From MED-G105 sp039025235 (GTDB taxonomy: Bacteria > Pseudomonadota > Alphaproteobacteria > Caulobacterales > Parvularculaceae): 64,000 nucleotides of DNA. Made by a program: the position numbers and the translations under genes. The DNA is taken from positions 124,001 to 188,000 of the forward strand of contig JBCCOS010000009.1 of NCBI GenBank assembly GCA_039025235.1, written 5' to 3'. A model generated the notes under the pieces. It did no database searches. It was not told the DNA's origin and saw only the letters and a list, made by a program, of their open reading frames with translations. Shown here piece after piece: positions 61,014 to 64,000 of this stretch (the stretch's first letter is position 1; every line of letters begins with the position of its first letter).

Positions 61014-61562
61014 ATGGACAATTACGAGACCGAAAACAATTTGCCGGGCATATGGACGACAAGCTTTACGCTGAATGATGAAGCGGCAATGAAACAGTTT
61101 GGTGCTGAACTCGGCCTGTCCCTGGTGCCAGGCGACGTGGTTGCCCTTTCAGGCCCTTTAGGCGCCGGTAAATCCACTCTCGCGCGGGCAACGATTGCCT
61201 CGTTCGCCGGGGTCTCCGATGCTCCCAGCCCCACATTCGGTCTCGCTCACGCCTATTCCCGGGATCCACTTATCGCGCCCAGAACCGCCACTTCAAGTGA
61301 GACCTTGTATCATTTCGATCTCTATCGTCTCGACCATCCGAATGACGTTTGGGAATTAGGCTTAGAAGTCGCCCTCGACGGCGGCATAAGCCTAATCGAA
61401 TGGCCTGAAAAGATTGCCCATTTTTTACCCCGCAATAGCCTCCTTGCTCGGATAAATCCGGTGGAAGAGATCGGCGCGAAAGAGAGTGCTTCTGGTGGGC
61501 CGCGAACCATTATACTCCGGTCAGGAGTCTCATGGGCTGAACGGCTCCCCAGAAATAAATAG
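61014..61562 (+). CDS. tsaE: tRNA threonylcarbamoyladenosine biosynthesis ATPase TsaE
   Basis: TsaE powers the TsaBDE complex that makes t6A37 in tRNA. Walker A is VALSGPLGAGKSTLARATIA, then DAPSPTFGLAHAYSRD and YHFDLYRLDHPNDVWELGLE; SLIEWPEKIAHFLP is the closing block. Length is 182 residues. It heads a group with the amgK and murU genes, an arrangement common in alphaproteobacteria. Confidence 0.93.
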   Translation: MDNYETENNLPGIWTTSFTLNDEAAMKQFGAELGLSLVPGDVVALSGPLGAGKSTLARATIASFAGVSDAPSPTFGLAHAYSRDPLIAPRTATSSETLYHFDLYRLDHPNDVWELGLEVALDGGISLIEWPEKIAHFLPRNSLLARINPVEEIGAKESASGGPRTIILRSGVSWAERLPRNK

Positions 61563-61650
61563 TACCAGATTGGGCGCATCCATCATTTGGCCTTAACCGG
61601 TCAGCAATCGGTCCTCTGCATAGTCGAAATGTAACTGATAAGAAAATCAC

Positions 61651-62790
61651 ATGACGTCTGCATCACCAAAATCCAAAGCAGAAGCGGAAACGTCTTCGTC
61701 CCGAGACGATCGCATGCAAAAACGGGATGCCTTTTTGGCGGCAAGCGATTGGGGTGATGCAACCCTATCCCCCATTGCAGGCGACGCCTCAACCCGTGCC
61801 TACCAACGCCTTGAAAAAAACGGACGCCGCGCTGTTCTTATGGACGCACCGCGAGCTGCGGAGACGGCCCCCTGCCCCCGCGATGCCGATCCAGCTCAAC
61901 GACGCCAGCTTGGCTATAACGCCACCGCACGCCTTGCCGGTCCGGACCTCAATGCGTTCATTGCAGTTTCCGAAACGCTTCGGGCCGCCGGCCTCGCCGC
62001 CCCAGAAGTCTATGCCGCGAATCCCTCAGAGGGCTTTGCCCTTCTGGAAGACCTCGGCGACGAATTGTTAGTCAAGGCCGCAGCGGATCCGAAATCAGGC
62101 ATCGATGAAGCGACCCTTTATGACTATGCCGTTGACGTTTTGACGGAATTACGGCGCGCCGCGCCCGACGCCCCTGAAAAAGACGGCTATGTCATGCTGG
62201 ACTATGATGAGACGGCAATGCTTGCAGAAGCAGCTTTACTTCCCGAATGGTATGCCCCGCACCGGGGAGAGCGCTCCTTTAGCGCTGCAGAAATGTCCGC
62301 ACTCGATCGGGCATGGCGCGAGGCGCTCTCGTCCCTTGCCGCCCCATCGGTCATTGTCCTTCGTGATTTCCATGCGGAGAACCTTCTTTGGCTCCCCAAA
62401 AACCAAGGGGTGAAGCGTCTGGGTGTTATTGATTTCCAGGATGGTCTCTTTGGCCACCCGGCTTATGACCTTGTCTCACTATTAGAAGATGCCCGCCGCG
62501 ATGTTTCGCCAACAATCGTTACGCGCGCCTTTGACCGTTATGTCCGATTGGCCCAAGAGGATGGTGCTTTTGACGAAAAAGCATTTGCTCGCGATTACGC
62601 CATCCTTGGCGCACAACGAAACGCAAAAATTCTCGGTATTTTTGCACGCCTCATCGTTCGCGATGGGAAAACACGGTACCACGACTTTTTTGAGCGCGTC
62701 GAAAACCATTTAAGGGGCGATTTACGACACCCCGCACTGGCCGGTGTGCGTGATGCCCTAAAAGGCGCAACACCTGCGTTAACACAATAA
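61651..62790 (+). CDS. amgK: AmgK-type anomeric sugar kinase (N-acetylmuramate/N-acetylglucosamine kinase)
   Basis: An aminoglycoside-phosphotransferase-fold kinase that phosphorylates C1 of MurNAc and GlcNAc in peptidoglycan recycling. IAGDASTRAYQRLEKNGRRA is the start of the fold, VIVLRDFHAENLLWLPKN the catalytic loop and LGVIDFQDGLFGHPAYDLVS the metal-binding part. A 25-residue Ser/Lys-rich leader precedes it. The next gene, murU, encodes the enzyme for the following step, 16 bases downstream, which supports the assignment. Confidence 0.88.
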   Translation: MTSASPKSKAEAETSSSRDDRMQKRDAFLAASDWGDATLSPIAGDASTRAYQRLEKNGRRAVLMDAPRAAETAPCPRDADPAQRRQLGYNATARLAGPDLNAFIAVSETLRAAGLAAPEVYAANPSEGFALLEDLGDELLVKAAADPKSGIDEATLYDYAVDVLTELRRAAPDAPEKDGYVMLDYDETAMLAEAALLPEWYAPHRGERSFSAAEMSALDRAWREALSSLAAPSVIVLRDFHAENLLWLPKNQGVKRLGVIDFQDGLFGHPAYDLVSLLEDARRDVSPTIVTRAFDRYVRLAQEDGAFDEKAFARDYAILGAQRNAKILGIFARLIVRDGKTRYHDFFERVENHLRGDLRHPALAGVRDALKGATPALTQ

Positions 62791-62805
62791 GTAGAGCACG
62801 GCCCT

Positions 62806-63531
62806 ATGATAAACATGCCCCAGACGGCGATGGTCCTCGCAGCCGGTCTTGGAACAAGAATGCGTCCACTGACGAATGATTGCCCAAAGCCCCTTATTAA
62901 AGTCGCTGATATGCCACTTATTGATCATACGTTAAACCGTTTTACGCGCGCAGGTGTCTCCCGTGCGGTGGTCAACGTTCACTACCTAGCGGATCAGCTC
63001 GAAACACATCTCAAGCAGCACAATGGAATGGAAATTATTATCTCCGATGAGCGAGATGAGCTGTTGGAGACCGGCGGTGGTCTTGTAAAGGCGCGCCCGC
63101 ACCTTGGGCGCGATTCAATATTCTGTACCAATACTGATGCTATCCTTGTCGATGGCGAAGGAACCGAAGCTTGCCGACGGTTGGCTGACAAATTTGACCC
63201 TGGTCGAATGGATGCGGTTTTACTGCTCGTGCCAAAAGAACGAGCAACGGGTTATGATGGAAAGGGTGATTTCCACTGCACCGAAGACGGTCATCTCAAA
63301 TGGCGAAACAAACACAACGACGAAAACGCGCCTTACATCTTTACAGGCATGCAGATTCTTTCGACCGACCTTTTAGACGGCGCGCCCGAGGGACCATTCT
63401 CTACAAAACTCTTATGGGATAAGGCGGCCGCAGAGGGCCGCTTCTTTGGTGCGGTTCATGATGGTTGGTGGATGCATGTGGGCGATCCAGCAGGACTCGA
63501 TGAAGCCGAAGCGTACTTTCGACAACAGTAA
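62806..63531 (+). CDS. murU: MurU-type nucleotidyltransferase (MurNAc-1-phosphate uridylyltransferase)
   Basis: A 241-residue sugar-1-phosphate nucleotidyltransferase. MVLAAGLGTRMRPLTNDCPK is the nucleotide-binding signature with the catalytic Arg and Lys, then LIDHTLNRFTRAGVSRAVVN, LLETGGGLVKARPHLG and SIFCTNTDAILVDG (metal-binding Asp). In the salvage route it makes UDP-MurNAc from MurNAc-1-P and UTP, bypassing the de novo, fosfomycin-sensitive MurA step. Adjacent to amgK. Confidence 0.88.
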   Translation: MINMPQTAMVLAAGLGTRMRPLTNDCPKPLIKVADMPLIDHTLNRFTRAGVSRAVVNVHYLADQLETHLKQHNGMEIIISDERDELLETGGGLVKARPHLGRDSIFCTNTDAILVDGEGTEACRRLADKFDPGRMDAVLLLVPKERATGYDGKGDFHCTEDGHLKWRNKHNDENAPYIFTGMQILSTDLLDGAPEGPFSTKLLWDKAAAEGRFFGAVHDGWWMHVGDPAGLDEAEAYFRQQ

Positions 63532-63600
63532 GATACCTATTTTAAACAAAGCCCGCATGGGCTGGCACAGCGGTCGTAACTGTTCATCCGCAAAAAGGAC

Positions 63601-63660
63601 TTAAAGCCGCTCCGCATTAACTGGAATCGCTGAGCGGCATGAAAGCATTCTCAATGAAAT
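63601..63660. repeat. Dispersed repeat variant between murU and the hydrolase gene
   Basis: TTAAAGCCGCTCCGCATTAA, CTGGAATCGCTGAGCGGCAT: GCCGCT pairs with AGCGGC. It resembles the cores at 57967 and 48785. It lies between two convergent genes. Confidence 0.5.
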
Positions 63661-63678
63661 CGCATTCATACCAGTCGG

Positions 63679-64000
63679 TTACTCTTTGACAAAAACCATA
63701 ATATAAGATGGGTACTGACTGTTATGATGAACCGTATTATTTGCCTTGACCCACTCGGTCTCATCATAGTTCCGCCCGCCAGTATTTAGATTGCGCTCGA
63801 AATGAGGGAAGTTACTGCTTGATACTTCCAGACGCAACTTGTGACCGGCTGGCAGGTAATACGCAGTATCATTGAGGTCAATCGTCAGACGATAAACGTC
63901 ACCTTTCTTCATAAAGACTTGCTGATCGAACCCTCCGCGATACCGTGCACGGATAATAGACTCTTGGATATTATAAGCTTTTCCATCCGGCTGCACATCG
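63679..64000 (-). CDS. CocE/NonD-type hydrolase, C-terminal part only
   Basis: The frame stays open past the end of the window on the minus strand, so only the last 106 codons are seen. DVQPDGKAYNIQESIIRARY, YYLPAGHKLRLEVSSSNFPH and FERNLNTGGRNYDET are the jelly-roll C-terminal domain of CocE/X-Pro dipeptidyl-peptidase S15 family acyl hydrolases. The catalytic domain and any signal peptide lie outside. The substrate cannot be told. Confidence 0.82.
   Translation of the reverse strand, partial: DVQPDGKAYNIQESIIRARYRGGFDQQVFMKKGDVYRLTIDLNDTAYYLPAGHKLRLEVSSSNFPHFERNLNTGGRNYDETEWVKANNTVHHNSQYPSYIMVFVKE

Overview
The window is a chromosomal segment of an alphaproteobacterium. The evidence is the gene content: a complete Rhodobacter-capsulatus-type gene transfer agent (GTA) cluster, a RegB/RegA/SenC redox module, an MmcB-type repair gene with an alphaproteobacterial SOS box, a tsaE-amgK-murU peptidoglycan recycling block, and DUF1491 and YcgN family genes. 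No rRNA, tRNA, integrase, transposase or CRISPR array was seen. The genus cannot be fixed from the sequence alone; a marine, Caulobacterales/Parvularculales/Kordiimonadales-like lineage is only a guess.

Layout. 1-12.8 kb is a gene-sparse housekeeping region: the end of an antiporter/NADH-dehydrogenase-like membrane subunit, an orphan DnaA-domain-IV protein, a secreted serine hydrolase, SufE, a sensor kinase, DUF1491, small secreted proteins, SixA and an OmpW porin preceded by two FNR/FixK-like boxes. 13.0-16.7 kb carries a penicillin-binding protein 1A with an unusually long (about 400 residues) cytoplasmic tail, and a YcgN protein. 16.9-31.6 kb is the GTA cluster (g1 to g15 in canonical order, all on the plus strand, most genes overlapping or nearly so). 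A hybrid histidine kinase and a DnaJ-like protein follow, then an arsC-aqpS arsenic pair, zapE, an acetyltransferase, an MFS exporter, and rimM-trmD-rplS interrupted by a large membrane-anchored trypsin-like protease gene. 45-53.6 kb holds a glycosyltransferase, a fatty acid desaturase, malate dehydrogenase, an outer-membrane barrel and an intracellular PHB depolymerase. 53.6-57.2 kb is senC divergent from regB-regA. The last part holds mmcB, a TraB/GumN protein, a [2Fe-2S] ferredoxin with its FAD reductase, tsaE-amgK-murU, and the C-terminal end of a CocE/NonD hydrolase that runs off the window.

Two non-genic themes run through the window. First, a family of dispersed, palindromic intergenic elements (two modules, about 100 bp each, in more than a dozen full or partial copies) fills most gaps outside 12.8-35.7 kb and is absent from the GTA cluster. 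One copy appears to lie inside the N-terminal coding region of a lipoprotein, and one overlaps the stop codon of mmcB. Second, short tandem duplications (14-19 bp units, 2-4 copies) recur in gaps and at protein ends, for example in the prohead protease tail, an outer-membrane protein linker and the 3' end of the ferredoxin gene.

The most noteworthy items are the intact GTA with a possible 21-codon coupling ORF between terL and portal, the repeat family and its intrusion into coding sequence, the reiterated stop-codon block at the ferredoxin 3' end, the protease gene inserted in the rimM-trmD operon, and the SOS box that contains the first ATG of mmcB. All identifications rest on reading motifs and gene order by eye; no database search was run.
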